Source: Nitrospirota bacterium (lineage in GTDB: Bacteria > Nitrospirota > Thermodesulfovibrionia > Thermodesulfovibrionales > JdFR-88). From it: DNA of 64,000 nucleotides. The notes beneath the pieces were generated by a model. It saw nothing but the letters and a program-made list of their open reading frames with translations. It was not told the DNA's origin and did no database searches. The position numbers and the translations under genes were made by a program. Shown piece after piece: positions 1-10,040 of the stretch. Location of the stretch: positions 1 to 64,000 of the forward strand of contig JAKAKS010000051.1 of assembly GCA_021813405.1 (NCBI GenBank), written 5' to 3'. Every line of letters starts with the position of its first letter. The stretch's first letter is position 1.

Positions 1-301
1 GAAAATATTCGGGACACATCCCAGATTCTTTAGGAAACCTTCATAATACCGGAATGGCCAGTAGCGCGAGTTAGAGGGTAAATCACGCACCCGCAAGCCA
101 TCCTACGTTCATGTCACTTTCTGGACGCAGTCCGCTCCATATAACCGCTTCCGGCCTGCGCGTGTTCCTACTGGAAATCATGTCCTTTGCCCCCCGGCAA
201 GGCAAAAATAAAACCAGCCGCTTCCACCTGGATTGAAACCCCGCCCGGCTTTCTTTTAAACTAATTAGTCGGGGTCTCAAGCCCTGCCCAAAGAGGATTT
301 T

Positions 302-2815
302 ATGCAGGAATATATAGTAATCAAGGGCGCCAGGGAGCATAATCTGAAGGACCTGGCCCTGAAGATACCAAGGCAAAAGCTCACAGTTATAACCGGCCCA
401 TCTGGTTCCGGCAAAAGCTCGCTGGCCATAGACACCATCTACGCCGAGGGGCAAAGGCGGTATGTTGAGAGCCTCTCTCCCTACGCCAGGCAGTTTCTTG
501 GCGAGCTGCAAAAGCCGGAGGTGGACTCCATCGAGGGGCTTTCACCCTCCATTGCCATCCACCAGAAGACGATAACAAGCAGCCCGCGCTCCACGGTGGG
601 CACCATCACGGAGATATACGACTACGCCAGGGTACTTTACACCCGCATAGGAAAGGCCTTCTGCTACAAATGCGGGGCCGGGATATCAGGCCAGTCCACA
701 GCGGACATAAGCGCGGCCATCAGGGACCTGCCGGAGGAAACCAGGGTACAGATACTCTCCCCCATAGTGCAGGACAGGAAGGGCGAGTATAAAAAAGAGC
801 TTTCCCAGATGAAGGCCGAGGGGTTTTTAAGGGCGCGGATAGACGGCCAGATGGTGGACCTCACGGAACAGGCCGCACTGGCAAAATACAAGAGGCACAC
901 CATAGAAATAGTTATAGACAGGCTCCGGATAAAAGCGGGCACGGGCAGACAGGTGAAAAACGCCGTGGAGACCGCGCTTAAATACTCCGACACGGTGATA
1001 GTAAACCTTATCGACCTTGGGCGTGACATGATATTCAGCAGCAAGGCGGTATGCCCCAAGTGCGGGGTAAGCTACCCGGACATCAACCCTATGTTCTTCT
1101 CCTTCAACAGCAGGGCAGGCGCGTGCCCTTCCTGCCGGGGGCTTGGTTACAGCTCCTATTACGAGGACGATGAGGAGATGATAGAGGAAAGCAAGCCCTG
1201 CCCTGCCTGCCATGGTATGCGGCTGCGGCCGGAGGCCCTTAGCGTAAAGGTTGGCGGGCTGAATATAGGAGAGTTCGCCAGCATGTCCGCCAGGGACTGC
1301 CTGGCCTTCGTAAAAGGGCTGGAACTGGACGCGAGGGAGCGGCTTATAGCCGAACGGATGCTGAAGGAGATAACCGAAAGGCTTGAGTTCCTGGGTAAGG
1401 TTGGGCTTGGCTACCTGACTTTGGCAAGGACATCGCTTACGCTTTCTGGCGGCGAATCCCAGAGGATCAGGCTTGCGGCCCAGATGGGCTCCGCCCTGAC
1501 CGGCGTGCTGTATATACTGGACGAGCCTACCATCGGGCTTCATCCAAGGGACTCCGGCATGCTGTTAGACAGCCTTGAATCCCTTACGGCGCAGGGCAAC
1601 ACCGTGATAGTGGTGGAGCATGATGAAGAGACGATGGTGCGCGCGGACCACATTGTGGACATGGGGCCGGGCGCGGGCACGCTGGGGGGGCAGATTGTGT
1701 CCGAGGGCAGCCCGGCGGAAATAATGGCGGACCCTCACTCGCTTACCGGGAAATACCTGAAGGGCACGCTGGAGATACCTGTTCCGGCGGCGCGCAGGAA
1801 GGCGGACCCAGAAAAAAGGCTGGAGGTAACCGGGGCCAGGGCGTTCAACCTCAAAAATATAGACATCAAAATCCCGCTTGGTGTTCTCATATGCGTCACC
1901 GGGGTGTCGGGCTCCGGCAAAAGCACGCTGGTTTCCGAGATAATCCTTAAAGGGCTGGCAAAGGAGTTTTACGGCTCGCCGGACCAGCCGGGCAGGCATT
2001 CGGAGATACGCGGGATGCAGCATCTTAGCAGGGTTTCCTCCGTGGACCAGGCGCCCCTTGGGAAAACCCCGCGCTCCAACCCGGCAACGTACACCGGCGT
2101 ATTCAGCTACATAAGGCGGCTTTTCAGCATGTCTGCGGAGGCAAAGGTGCGCGGCTACGGGGATTCGCGTTTCAGTTTCAACGTTGCCGGCGGGCGGTGC
2201 GAGACATGCAAGGGGGAAGGCCTGAAGAAGATGGAGATGCACTTCCTGCCCGGCGTTTACGTGCCGTGCGACGTTTGCCGCGGGGCGCGGTACAACAAGG
2301 AGACCCTGGAGATATTCTACAAGGGCAAAAACATCGCGCAGGCGCTGGAGATGACCATATCCGAAGCTTTGGAATTTTTTGAGCGCATCGCCCCAATACA
2401 GAGGCGGCTGAAGGTGCTGCAGGATGTTGGCCTGGGCTATCTTAAACTTGGCCAGCAGGCAAATACGCTTTCGGGCGGCGAGGCGCAGAGGGTACGCCTT
2501 TCACGTGAGCTTGGCAAAAAGGCACAGGGCGGCACGCTGTATATACTTGACGAGCCCACCACGGGGCTGCACTTCGATGATGTTGCCCGGCTGTTGCAGG
2601 TGCTGAACGGGCTGGTGGACAAGGGCAATACCGTACTGGTTGTGGAACATAACCTGGATGTGATAAAGTCCGCTGATTACATAATAGACCTTGGGCCGGA
2701 GGGCGGGGACGAAGGCGGGTATCTTGTGGCCTGCGGAACGCCGGAGGATGTTGCCGCCGTGCCTGGCTCTCACACAGGGGCGGCAATAGCCGGAAAGCTG
2801 CACTCAAACAGATAA
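302..2815 (+). CDS. uvrA: UvrA-family excinuclease ATPase, short form lacking the usual insertion domain
   Basis: Two ABC modules: Walker A GPSGSGKSS and GVSGSGKST; signatures LSGGESQRIRLA and LSGGEAQRVRLS; UvrA zinc modules CPKCG...CPSC and CETCKGEG...CDVCRG. 837 aa versus about 940 usual. Confidence 0.96.
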   Translation: MQEYIVIKGAREHNLKDLALKIPRQKLTVITGPSGSGKSSLAIDTIYAEGQRRYVESLSPYARQFLGELQKPEVDSIEGLSPSIAIHQKTITSSPRSTVGTITEIYDYARVLYTRIGKAFCYKCGAGISGQSTADISAAIRDLPEETRVQILSPIVQDRKGEYKKELSQMKAEGFLRARIDGQMVDLTEQAALAKYKRHTIEIVIDRLRIKAGTGRQVKNAVETALKYSDTVIVNLIDLGRDMIFSSKAVCPKCGVSYPDINPMFFSFNSRAGACPSCRGLGYSSYYEDDEEMIEESKPCPACHGMRLRPEALSVKVGGLNIGEFASMSARDCLAFVKGLELDARERLIAERMLKEITERLEFLGKVGLGYLTLARTSLTLSGGESQRIRLAAQMGSALTGVLYILDEPTIGLHPRDSGMLLDSLESLTAQGNTVIVVEHDEETMVRADHIVDMGPGAGTLGGQIVSEGSPAEIMADPHSLTGKYLKGTLEIPVPAARRKADPEKRLEVTGARAFNLKNIDIKIPLGVLICVTGVSGSGKSTLVSEIILKGLAKEFYGSPDQPGRHSEIRGMQHLSRVSSVDQAPLGKTPRSNPATYTGVFSYIRRLFSMSAEAKVRGYGDSRFSFNVAGGRCETCKGEGLKKMEMHFLPGVYVPCDVCRGARYNKETLEIFYKGKNIAQALEMTISEALEFFERIAPIQRRLKVLQDVGLGYLKLGQQANTLSGGEAQRVRLSRELGKKAQGGTLYILDEPTTGLHFDDVARLLQVLNGLVDKGNTVLVVEHNLDVIKSADYIIDLGPEGGDEGGYLVACGTPEDVAAVPGSHTGAAIAGKLHSNR

Positions 2816-2816
2816 T

Positions 2817-3851
2817 ATGGGGAGCAAAGGATTGAAAAAAAAAGCGGCTGCATTCATTGTAATCATGGCCCTGCTGGCGGTATTGCCGGCTTCGTGCAAG
2901 AGGGCCGGGCAGGATAAGGAAAAGATATACAGGAAAAGCTCCATCCTGCTGGACACGCTGGTAACGATAACCGTTGTTGCCGGTTCGCCAAAGCAAGCCA
3001 ATGATGCTATCGATGCCGCATTCGCCGAGATAGCCAAACTGCAAAAACTTATCAGCTTCTGGGACCCCAAAAGCGAGATATCCGAACTGGGAAGGGAATC
3101 CGGGATTAGGCCGGTAAAGGTATCGCCGGAAACACTGGACCTTATAAAAGACGCCGTTTACGTTTCCAAAAAAACCGGGGGCGCGTTCGACTGCACACTG
3201 GGGCCGGTTATTAAAGCCTGGAACATCCCTTACAGCAAAAAAATACCAAGCAAGGCAGTTCTGGACGCGGCGCGGAAACTGGTGGGTTATCAGAATATAA
3301 AAATAGACGAGGCCAATTCAACTGTGTTCTTCACCAAAAAAGGAATGTCCTGCGATACGGGCGGCATCGCAAAGGGATGGGCCGCGGACTACGCAGTAAG
3401 GGTGCTGAAGGCGCACGGCATAAAGGCGGGGATTGTAGCGGATGCCGGTGATATGAGGGTATTTGGAAAAAAGCCGGATGGCCACGGGTGGATGGTGGGT
3501 ATCCAGAACCCAAGGCCCAAGGGCAAAAACAGCCAGACGATAGCAAAGATTGAACTGGTGAACGCGGCCATATCCACCTCCGGGGATTACGAGAGGTATT
3601 TCATAATAAACGGCGTGCGGTACAGCCACATCATAGACCCCAGAACGGACTATCCGGCGCACGGGTTTGAAAGCCTTACCATGATAACACCAAAAGGCGT
3701 ATGGTCCGACGGGTTCTCTAAAATCTTCGTGCTTGGGCCCCAAAAGGGGATGCCCCTTGTAAACGCGCTTGGGTTCAACGCTGTGGCCGTGGACTCCAGG
3801 GGCAAGATTTATTACACCCCCGGCCTTAAAGGGAGGCTTATTTTCAAATGA
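2817..3851 (+). CDS. apbE: FAD:protein FMN transferase (ApbE family lipoprotein)
   Basis: N-terminal lipobox LPASC; ApbE-type segments [44 protein letters not shown]. Confidence 0.9.
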   Translation: MGSKGLKKKAAAFIVIMALLAVLPASCKRAGQDKEKIYRKSSILLDTLVTITVVAGSPKQANDAIDAAFAEIAKLQKLISFWDPKSEISELGRESGIRPVKVSPETLDLIKDAVYVSKKTGGAFDCTLGPVIKAWNIPYSKKIPSKAVLDAARKLVGYQNIKIDEANSTVFFTKKGMSCDTGGIAKGWAADYAVRVLKAHGIKAGIVADAGDMRVFGKKPDGHGWMVGIQNPRPKGKNSQTIAKIELVNAAISTSGDYERYFIINGVRYSHIIDPRTDYPAHGFESLTMITPKGVWSDGFSKIFVLGPQKGMPLVNALGFNAVAVDSRGKIYYTPGLKGRLIFK

Positions 3852-4042
3852 AGACAAAATGCCCCGTGTGCAAAAAAGAGGCGCAGTGGGAAGGAAACCC
3901 CTTCAGGCCTTTTTGCAGCGAAAGGTGCAGGCAGATAGACCTGGGGCTGTGGGTGTCTGAAGAGTACAGGATACCCGGCGAGAGCGCAGAAAAAGAAGAC
4001 GTCAAAAAAACCGGTGAGGACGGAGGGGAAGAAGATGAATGA
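3848..4042 (+). CDS. yacG: DNA gyrase inhibitor YacG-like zinc protein
   Basis: 64 aa; CPVCKK...[27 protein letters not shown] is typical of YacG; overlaps apbE stop. Confidence 0.85.
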   Translation: MKTKCPVCKKEAQWEGNPFRPFCSERCRQIDLGLWVSEEYRIPGESAEKEDVKKTGEDGGEEDE

Positions 4043-4400
4043 AGCGGAGGCGGCCCTGCATGACGCCGTGGCGGAGGAGCTTAAAAAAAGGCTGCGCCAC
4101 CAGTACAGGGACATTAAAACAAATCTCTCCGGACAGAAAACGCACGAATACAAGGGGTTGTACCCGGACATGATTCTCTCGGAACAGGGCATGGTCCTTG
4201 CCATTCTGGAAATAGAAACTGAAAATTCCTTCAATCCTGATAGAATTGAATTATGGAAACAGCTGGCGGGTTCCGGGGCAAGGCTTATGCTGATGGTGCC
4301 GAAATCGCTGAAGCCCAGAATAGCCTCCGCCCTGTGGGACGCCGGGCTGGTGGACAAGGCGGCTGTTGGCAGCTACGAGATATCGATTCAAATGCCTTAG
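4035..4400 (+). CDS. Hypothetical protein, possible PD-(D/E)xK-like fold
   Basis: ORF in track starts at 4014; ATG at 4035 gives ATGA-like overlap with yacG. Segment [22 protein letters not shown] resembles a nuclease-like core. Confidence 0.6.
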   Translation: MNEAEAALHDAVAEELKKRLRHQYRDIKTNLSGQKTHEYKGLYPDMILSEQGMVLAILEIETENSFNPDRIELWKQLAGSGARLMLMVPKSLKPRIASALWDAGLVDKAAVGSYEISIQMP

Positions 4401-4415
4401 CTGGAAGGAGGGCAT

Positions 4416-4814
4416 ATGGCAATCGGGACCGATATGAAGGTTAAAATAAAGATCGGGCCGGTATCACTGGACGCGCAGTTGCTGGATACCGAGACGGCCA
4501 GGGCAGTTTATGATCTTCTGCCAATCGAGGGCTTTAATAACGTGTGGGGCGACGAGTTCTACTTCGAGATACCGCTCTACATCCCCGCGGATACTGGCGC
4601 CACCTGCAACGTAAACGTGGGCGACATCGGGTACTGGCCGCCTGGCAAGGCCATAGCAATATTCTTCGGCCCTACCCCGCTTAGCGGCCCTGACGGCAAA
4701 CCCGTGCCGGCCAGCGATGTGAACCTGATAGGCAAGGTGACCGGAGACGTAAAGGAACTTGCGCGCGCAAAGGATTTTAATCCCATAATAATAGAAAAAA
4801 CTAACGAGGAATAA
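4416..4814 (+). CDS. Cyclophilin-like-fold protein (TM1367/DUF369-like)
   Basis: 132 aa; pattern GPVSLDAQLLDTETARAVYDLLPIEG...NVWGDEFYFEIP...VNVGDIGYWPPGKAIAIFFGPTP. Confidence 0.75.
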   Translation: MAIGTDMKVKIKIGPVSLDAQLLDTETARAVYDLLPIEGFNNVWGDEFYFEIPLYIPADTGATCNVNVGDIGYWPPGKAIAIFFGPTPLSGPDGKPVPASDVNLIGKVTGDVKELARAKDFNPIIIEKTNEE

Positions 4815-4822
4815 AGGAGGGT

Positions 4823-5644
4823 TTGCCCGGGATGACAAGGATCCTTGTAGCTGGGGCGATGGGACGCATGGGAGGGCGCATAGCCGCCCTGGGGCTGGAA
4901 ACGGAAGGCATAGAGCTTGCTGGCGGGTTTGAAAGAAAAGGGCATCCGGATGCAGGCAGGGACATGGGTGAGTTGCTTGGGCTTGGCAAAAAGCTGGGCG
5001 TTTCCCTGTCTGATGACATAAAAGCAGCGCTGGATTTGACTAGGGCGGACGTGGCGATAGACTTCACTTCGCCCGCCTCCACGCTTGAAAACCTGGGGGC
5101 ATGTTCCGCGGCCGGTAAGGCCATGGTAATCGGCACAACCGGATTCAAGCCGGAGGAACTGGAAGAGATAAAGAAACTCTGCTTGCGCGTGCCGTGCGTG
5201 ATGGCCTCCAACATGAGCCTTGGGGTAAACCTGCTTTCAAAGGTGGTTGCGCAGGTAGCCGCAGCCCTTGGCCCGGATTACGATATCGAGATTATCGAGG
5301 CTCATCACAGGCACAAAAAAGACGCCCCCTCCGGCACGGCGCTGATGCTTGCCAAGTCCATAACCAGCTCGACAGGCAAAAGCCTTGACGATGTAGCTGT
5401 GTATGCCCGGAAGGGCATGATAGGCGAGCGTGCAAAAGGGGAGATTGGCATCCAGACGATAAGGGCCGGGGACATTGTTGGCGAGCACACGGTAATCTTT
5501 GGCGGCCTGGGGGAAAGAATAGAGGTTACGCACAAGGCGTCCAGCAGGGACACGTTTGCGCGCGGAGCGCTGCGGGCCGCGTTATGGCTGGCCGGCAGGA
5601 AACCCGGGCTTTACGATATGCAGGACGTGCTTGGGCTGAAATAA
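4823..5644 (+). CDS. dapB: 4-hydroxy-tetrahydrodipicolinate reductase
   Basis: RILVAGAMGRMGGRIA nucleotide-binding motif; EIIEAHHRHKKDAPSGTALMLA DapB signature. Confidence 0.95.
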   Translation: MPGMTRILVAGAMGRMGGRIAALGLETEGIELAGGFERKGHPDAGRDMGELLGLGKKLGVSLSDDIKAALDLTRADVAIDFTSPASTLENLGACSAAGKAMVIGTTGFKPEELEEIKKLCLRVPCVMASNMSLGVNLLSKVVAQVAAALGPDYDIEIIEAHHRHKKDAPSGTALMLAKSITSSTGKSLDDVAVYARKGMIGERAKGEIGIQTIRAGDIVGEHTVIFGGLGERIEVTHKASSRDTFARGALRAALWLAGRKPGLYDMQDVLGLK

Positions 5645-5810
5645 TCATAATTTTTGTGGTTTAAAAGAGATGCTTTTCCTGGCCGTTTTGTTTGCCTTGC
5701 GGGGAAACGCGGGGGCGGTTTCGCGGAGCGGATGCGAACACCCCCCCGCGGAAAAAATAAAAACTTATATAAAAGAAAAAATATACCGGCAAATGCCGCC
5801 GCAGGCCTTA

Positions 5811-6218
5811 CTAATAAAGCGTTATCCCTTTATCATGCATGTACTCCTCAACAGCTTTTTTTGAAAAGAAATAAAGCTGATAAAAATAAAAGAGCGCCAT
5901 GAAAAAATTTATCAACCAGTTGCCGATAAGGCTGCCTCTATTTTGATAATGATTATTACGTACAACAACAAGCGTTAATACCGTCATGACAGCATAAAAT
6001 TTTATCAAAGGGCTTACCCAGACCTTTTTTCTTTTTAACCCCGAATATATTATTAAATTCCAAATCAGAAAGAGGCTTAATTTAGGCAGGGCGTTCAAGC
6101 CATATGTATGTGAAAATCCGGACAACAAATAAATAATCCCGAAAAACCCCAGAATCGAGAAGCTCAGATAAATCTTCCTCAGTATGCCAAGCCTGGATTC
6201 GATGCTGTCTTTCCGCAT
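5811..6218 (-). CDS. Hypothetical membrane protein
   Basis: Track ORF runs to 6284; ATG at 6218 follows a purine-rich RBS-like stretch. Several hydrophobic helices; no family recognised. Confidence 0.5.
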   Translation of the reverse strand: MRKDSIESRLGILRKIYLSFSILGFFGIIYLLSGFSHTYGLNALPKLSLFLIWNLIIYSGLKRKKVWVSPLIKFYAVMTVLTLVVVRNNHYQNRGSLIGNWLINFFMALFYFYQLYFFSKKAVEEYMHDKGITLY

Positions 6219-6813
6219 TCTCTTTTTTCCACTAATAAGGGCGCGTATTGCGCAGGCCGGGCCGGCCAGGGCCGCTTGCAGCATCCATTATACGCAAAAT
6301 TGTACCTTCCAGCCTTATAAAATTCACCTTTAAAACTTTGGCTCTTCAGGATTTTTGCTTGGGAAAGGACTTAGTTTGTTGGCTGTTGGTTTGCCTTACC
6401 CTTGGGGAAGCGGGCGATTTCGCAAAGCGGGCGCGGCGGACCTGCCGGCAGTCAATCGGCGATGGCCGTTTGCCGTATTCATGTAAGCCGCGCATGGTCA
6501 ATCCGCTGGGTAAGACCGCGCCCTAACGGATGCGAATACCGGCCGCGTAAAAAATCAGAGAACAGAATGGCATTAATGAAGCAAGAGCAACAGAAGCGAA
6601 GCCCATGGCCCCCGGCTATCGCCGGGTGACTACCTTTGGGAGCGCGCCTAACATCCACAAGATGCCTGAAGAGGCAAATTCACTTCTAAAAAATTTTTAG
6701 CCACTGAATTGCCGGGGGCATGCATATACTTTATAATTGTAAACGGGACATAATTGTAAAGCGGGGCGCGGGGCGCAGCGCCGCCATAAAATTACGGAGG
6801 GAATCATCTTAAA

Positions 6814-8733
6814 ATGGAAACGGGCGTAATCCACGGGGTCAGCCTTTTAACCGAGCTGGACGTATATCTTTTTAAAGAAGGGAACCATTCCAGGCTCCAT
6901 GACAAGCTTGGCGCCCATGTAATAGAGGCCGACGGCACAAAAGGGACGTGTTTTGCGCTGTGGGCGCCCAACGCCCTTGGCGTTTCCGTAATAGGCGACT
7001 TTAACGGCTGGAACACTGAAAGCCATCCGCTTTCGCCGCGCTGGGACGGCTCCGGCATATGGGAAGGGTTTGTGCCAGGCCTTGGGCACGGCGCGCTGTA
7101 CAAATACCACATAGTATCGCGTTTCGGCAATTACAAGGCGGACAAGGGCGACCCCCTGGCTTTTTTCTGGGAGGTGTCGCCTAAAACCGCCTCGATAGTT
7201 TGGGACTTGTCTTACGAATGGGGCGACAACGACTGGATGGACAGCCGGAAATCCAGAAACTCCCTGGGCAGCCCCTTCAGCATTTACGAAGTGCATCTTG
7301 GCTCCTGGCGGAGGGTGCCCGAAGAGGGCAACAGACCTCTTACCTACCGGGAGCTTGCCAATTATCTGCCGGATTATGTGGCCGGCATGGGATTTACGCA
7401 TGTGGAGTTTATGCCCCCCATGGAGCACCCATTTTACGGCTCCTGGGGATACCAGGTGCTGGGGTTCTTTGCCCCTACCAGCCGGTACGGCACGCCCCAG
7501 GATTTCATGTACCTGATAGACAAGCTCCATCAGAAGGGCATAGGGGTGGTGCTGGACTGGGTGCCTTCCCATTTTCCCGATGACGCTTACGGGCTTGGAT
7601 TTTTCGACGGCACTCATCTTTATGAGCACCAGGACCCCAAAAAAGGCTTCCATCCGGAATGGAAAAGCTCCATATTCAATTACGGCCGCAACGAAGTAAA
7701 GGCGTTTCTTACAAGCAGCGCCATGTTCTGGCTGGAAAAATACCATGCCGACGCGCTGAGGGTGGATGCCGTTGCCTCCATGCTGTACCTGGATTACGGC
7801 AGGCGTGAAGGCGAGTGGATACCCAATCATTACGGCGGCAAGGAGAATATTGAGGCAATTGCCTTCATCAGGAGCGTAAACGAGGCCGCGTACACCCGGC
7901 ACCCGGATATTGAGACCATCGCGGAGGAATCGACCGCCTGGCCCATGGTTTCCCGCCCACCGTATCTGGGGGGGCTTGGTTTTGGAATGAAGTGGAACAT
8001 GGGCTGGATGCACGATACGCTCAAGTATTTCTCGCTGGACCCCATCTTCCGCAAATACCACCATAACGACCTCACCTTCAGCATCTGGTATGCGTTCTAT
8101 GAAAATTTCGTCCTGCCTCTGTCGCATGATGAAGTTGTATACGGCAAAGGCTCGCTGCTGGGAAGGATGCCCGGTGACGACTGGCAGAAATTCGCCAATC
8201 TGAGGGCGCTGTTTGGATACATGTGGGGCCATCCCGGCAAAAAACTGCTCTTTATGGGCGGAGAGTTCGGGCAATGGAACGAGTGGTATCACGAGGAGAG
8301 CATCCATTGGCACCTGCTGCAATATCAGGCGCACCAGGGCGTGAACAAGTGGGTGCAGGACCTGAACGCGCTTTTGAAAAGCGAACCGGCGCTCTATGAG
8401 AGGGACTTTGAGATGGACGGCTTCGAGTGGGCGGATTTCTCCGACTGGGAAGGAAGCGTTATAAGCTTTGTCAGGAAAGGCCGGCCGGACCATGAGAAGG
8501 TGCTTGTAATCTGCAATCTCACGCCGGTGGTGAGGAAGAATTACCGTATCGGCGTGCCTGAAGGCGGGTACTGGAAGGAGCTTTTAAACAGCGATTCCAC
8601 CATATACGGCGGAAGCGGACAGGGCAATATGGGCGGTGTGGAAGCAGTGCCGGTGCCAATGCACGGCAGGTATCATTCGCTTACGCTTACGCTGCCGCCG
8701 CTAAGCGCAATGTTCTTCAAGCGGGCAAGGTGA
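6814..8733 (+). CDS. glgB: 1,4-alpha-glucan branching enzyme
   Basis: GH13 motifs: [56 protein letters not shown]. Confidence 0.96.
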   Translation: METGVIHGVSLLTELDVYLFKEGNHSRLHDKLGAHVIEADGTKGTCFALWAPNALGVSVIGDFNGWNTESHPLSPRWDGSGIWEGFVPGLGHGALYKYHIVSRFGNYKADKGDPLAFFWEVSPKTASIVWDLSYEWGDNDWMDSRKSRNSLGSPFSIYEVHLGSWRRVPEEGNRPLTYRELANYLPDYVAGMGFTHVEFMPPMEHPFYGSWGYQVLGFFAPTSRYGTPQDFMYLIDKLHQKGIGVVLDWVPSHFPDDAYGLGFFDGTHLYEHQDPKKGFHPEWKSSIFNYGRNEVKAFLTSSAMFWLEKYHADALRVDAVASMLYLDYGRREGEWIPNHYGGKENIEAIAFIRSVNEAAYTRHPDIETIAEESTAWPMVSRPPYLGGLGFGMKWNMGWMHDTLKYFSLDPIFRKYHHNDLTFSIWYAFYENFVLPLSHDEVVYGKGSLLGRMPGDDWQKFANLRALFGYMWGHPGKKLLFMGGEFGQWNEWYHEESIHWHLLQYQAHQGVNKWVQDLNALLKSEPALYERDFEMDGFEWADFSDWEGSVISFVRKGRPDHEKVLVICNLTPVVRKNYRIGVPEGGYWKELLNSDSTIYGGSGQGNMGGVEAVPVPMHGRYHSLTLTLPPLSAMFFKRAR

Positions 8734-8739
8734 TGCGGT

Positions 8740-9216
8740 TCAGGCCGGGATTGTCCTTTTCCTGGCCTCTATAAGGCGGCAGCCGTGGGCTTTTCCCTCG
8801 GTAAGCAGCATACTCAGCAGTTGCTTTAATTCGCCTTCGGCCTGTTTTGAGATAAGCACGTTCAGGAAAGATTCTATGGTGGAAAGCTCCAGCGAGGCGG
8901 CTATATCAAGGGCCTGTTCATGCGTGAGTGCCTGGCCCGATGCCCTTTTTTTGATCTCGTTTACTTCAGCCAGGGCCTTCTGTGAAAGAGGCAGGCTATC
9001 AGGCGCCCAGACTGGGATTTGCCCGCTGTGCTTGAAACAGTTCAGCATCAGGAAAAGCCTTGCGTGCCCTTTCTCTTCATCCGCCAGGCTTTTCCATAAA
9101 ACGCTTTCTTCCGGGAAACGAATGGCGAACTGGCTGTAGATCTCGGCTGTGGTGTGCTCGACAGCCACGCAGGTTTTAAGCAATTCAGTTTGCTGGTCCA
9201 AGGGCACGCCTCTCAT
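8740..9216 (-). CDS. Ferritin-like/rubrerythrin-like diiron protein
   Basis: Helical bundle with EHTTAEIY...EEKGHARLF and ELSTIESF...EGKAHG metal-ligand spacing. Confidence 0.7.
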   Translation of the reverse strand: MRGVPLDQQTELLKTCVAVEHTTAEIYSQFAIRFPEESVLWKSLADEEKGHARLFLMLNCFKHSGQIPVWAPDSLPLSQKALAEVNEIKKRASGQALTHEQALDIAASLELSTIESFLNVLISKQAEGELKQLLSMLLTEGKAHGCRLIEARKRTIPA

Positions 9217-9288
9217 TTTAATTTTATAAAAAGGGTTAGTGGGATGTCAAAGCTTGCTGCACGCGGAGGTTTGTGATAAAAGATTCGC

Positions 9289-9984
9289 ATGGGCAAGACG
9301 GTGCTGATAACGGGCTCTACACGGGGCATCGGTTATGAAACGGCCGCAAGGTTTTTAAAGGCTGGTTGCAGGGTGGCCGTCTTCTGCCGCCACAGGCATC
9401 ATGCGGACAAGGCCGCCAGGCAACTTGCCTCTTCCGCCCGGCCTGGAAACATCATGGCCCTTGCGGGGGACGTGCGGGTGGAAAAGGACGTGAGAGAGGT
9501 TGTAAGCCGGTGCCTGAAACATTTCGGCGGGATAGACGTGCTTGTAAACAACGCGGGCGTGCTTGTGTACAGGCCGGTTGAAAAGACAGCCGAAAAGCAA
9601 TGGGACGAGGTCATAGATACAAACCTGAAGGGCACATTCCTTTTTTTGAAACATACATTGCCGGTAATGAGGAAGCAGGGCGCGGGCACGATAATAAACA
9701 TATCTTCCGCGATGGGCGAAGCTGGCGAGGCGGATTTTTCAGCTTACTGCGCCTCAAAGTTCGGCGTTATCGGGCTTACGCAGTCGGTTGCGGAAGAGGT
9801 GGCCGCAGACGGCATAAAGGTTTACGCCGTGCTTCCATGGGCCGTGAATACAACACTGGGCGCGCGGGCCGGCCTGGAGCTTTCCCCTTCGCAGATGCTT
9901 GCCCCGCAATATGTGGCGGAAAAAATATTCCAGGCAGCAGAAGGCTCGAAAAAGACGGGCCATCTGTTCAGGGTTTACAAGTAA
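9289..9984 (+). CDS. SDR family oxidoreductase
   Basis: TGSTRGIGYETA, NNAGVLVY, SSAMG...YCASKFGVIGLTQ. Confidence 0.92.
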   Translation: MGKTVLITGSTRGIGYETAARFLKAGCRVAVFCRHRHHADKAARQLASSARPGNIMALAGDVRVEKDVREVVSRCLKHFGGIDVLVNNAGVLVYRPVEKTAEKQWDEVIDTNLKGTFLFLKHTLPVMRKQGAGTIINISSAMGEAGEADFSAYCASKFGVIGLTQSVAEEVAADGIKVYAVLPWAVNTTLGARAGLELSPSQMLAPQYVAEKIFQAAEGSKKTGHLFRVYK

Positions 9985-10040
9985 AAGTTTTCCGGTGATT
10001 TTTTTGATGATTTACCGTGCAGGGCCCCGTCTCGCTGCTT

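Noticed and set aside
827-1543. 238-aa minus-strand ORF
   Set aside because: Antisense shadow of uvrA with no domain evidence.
5680-6530. Possible degenerate repeat around dapB-glgB spacer (TTTGCCTT...GGGGAA.CGCGGG..G.TTTCGC...GCGGATGCGAA.ACC)
   Set aside because: Two loosely similar copies only; no terminal repeats or coding remnant, could be chance in GC-rich spacer.
6847-8493. 548-aa minus-strand ORF
   Set aside because: Antisense to glgB; no recognisable domain, typical of GC-rich shadow ORFs.
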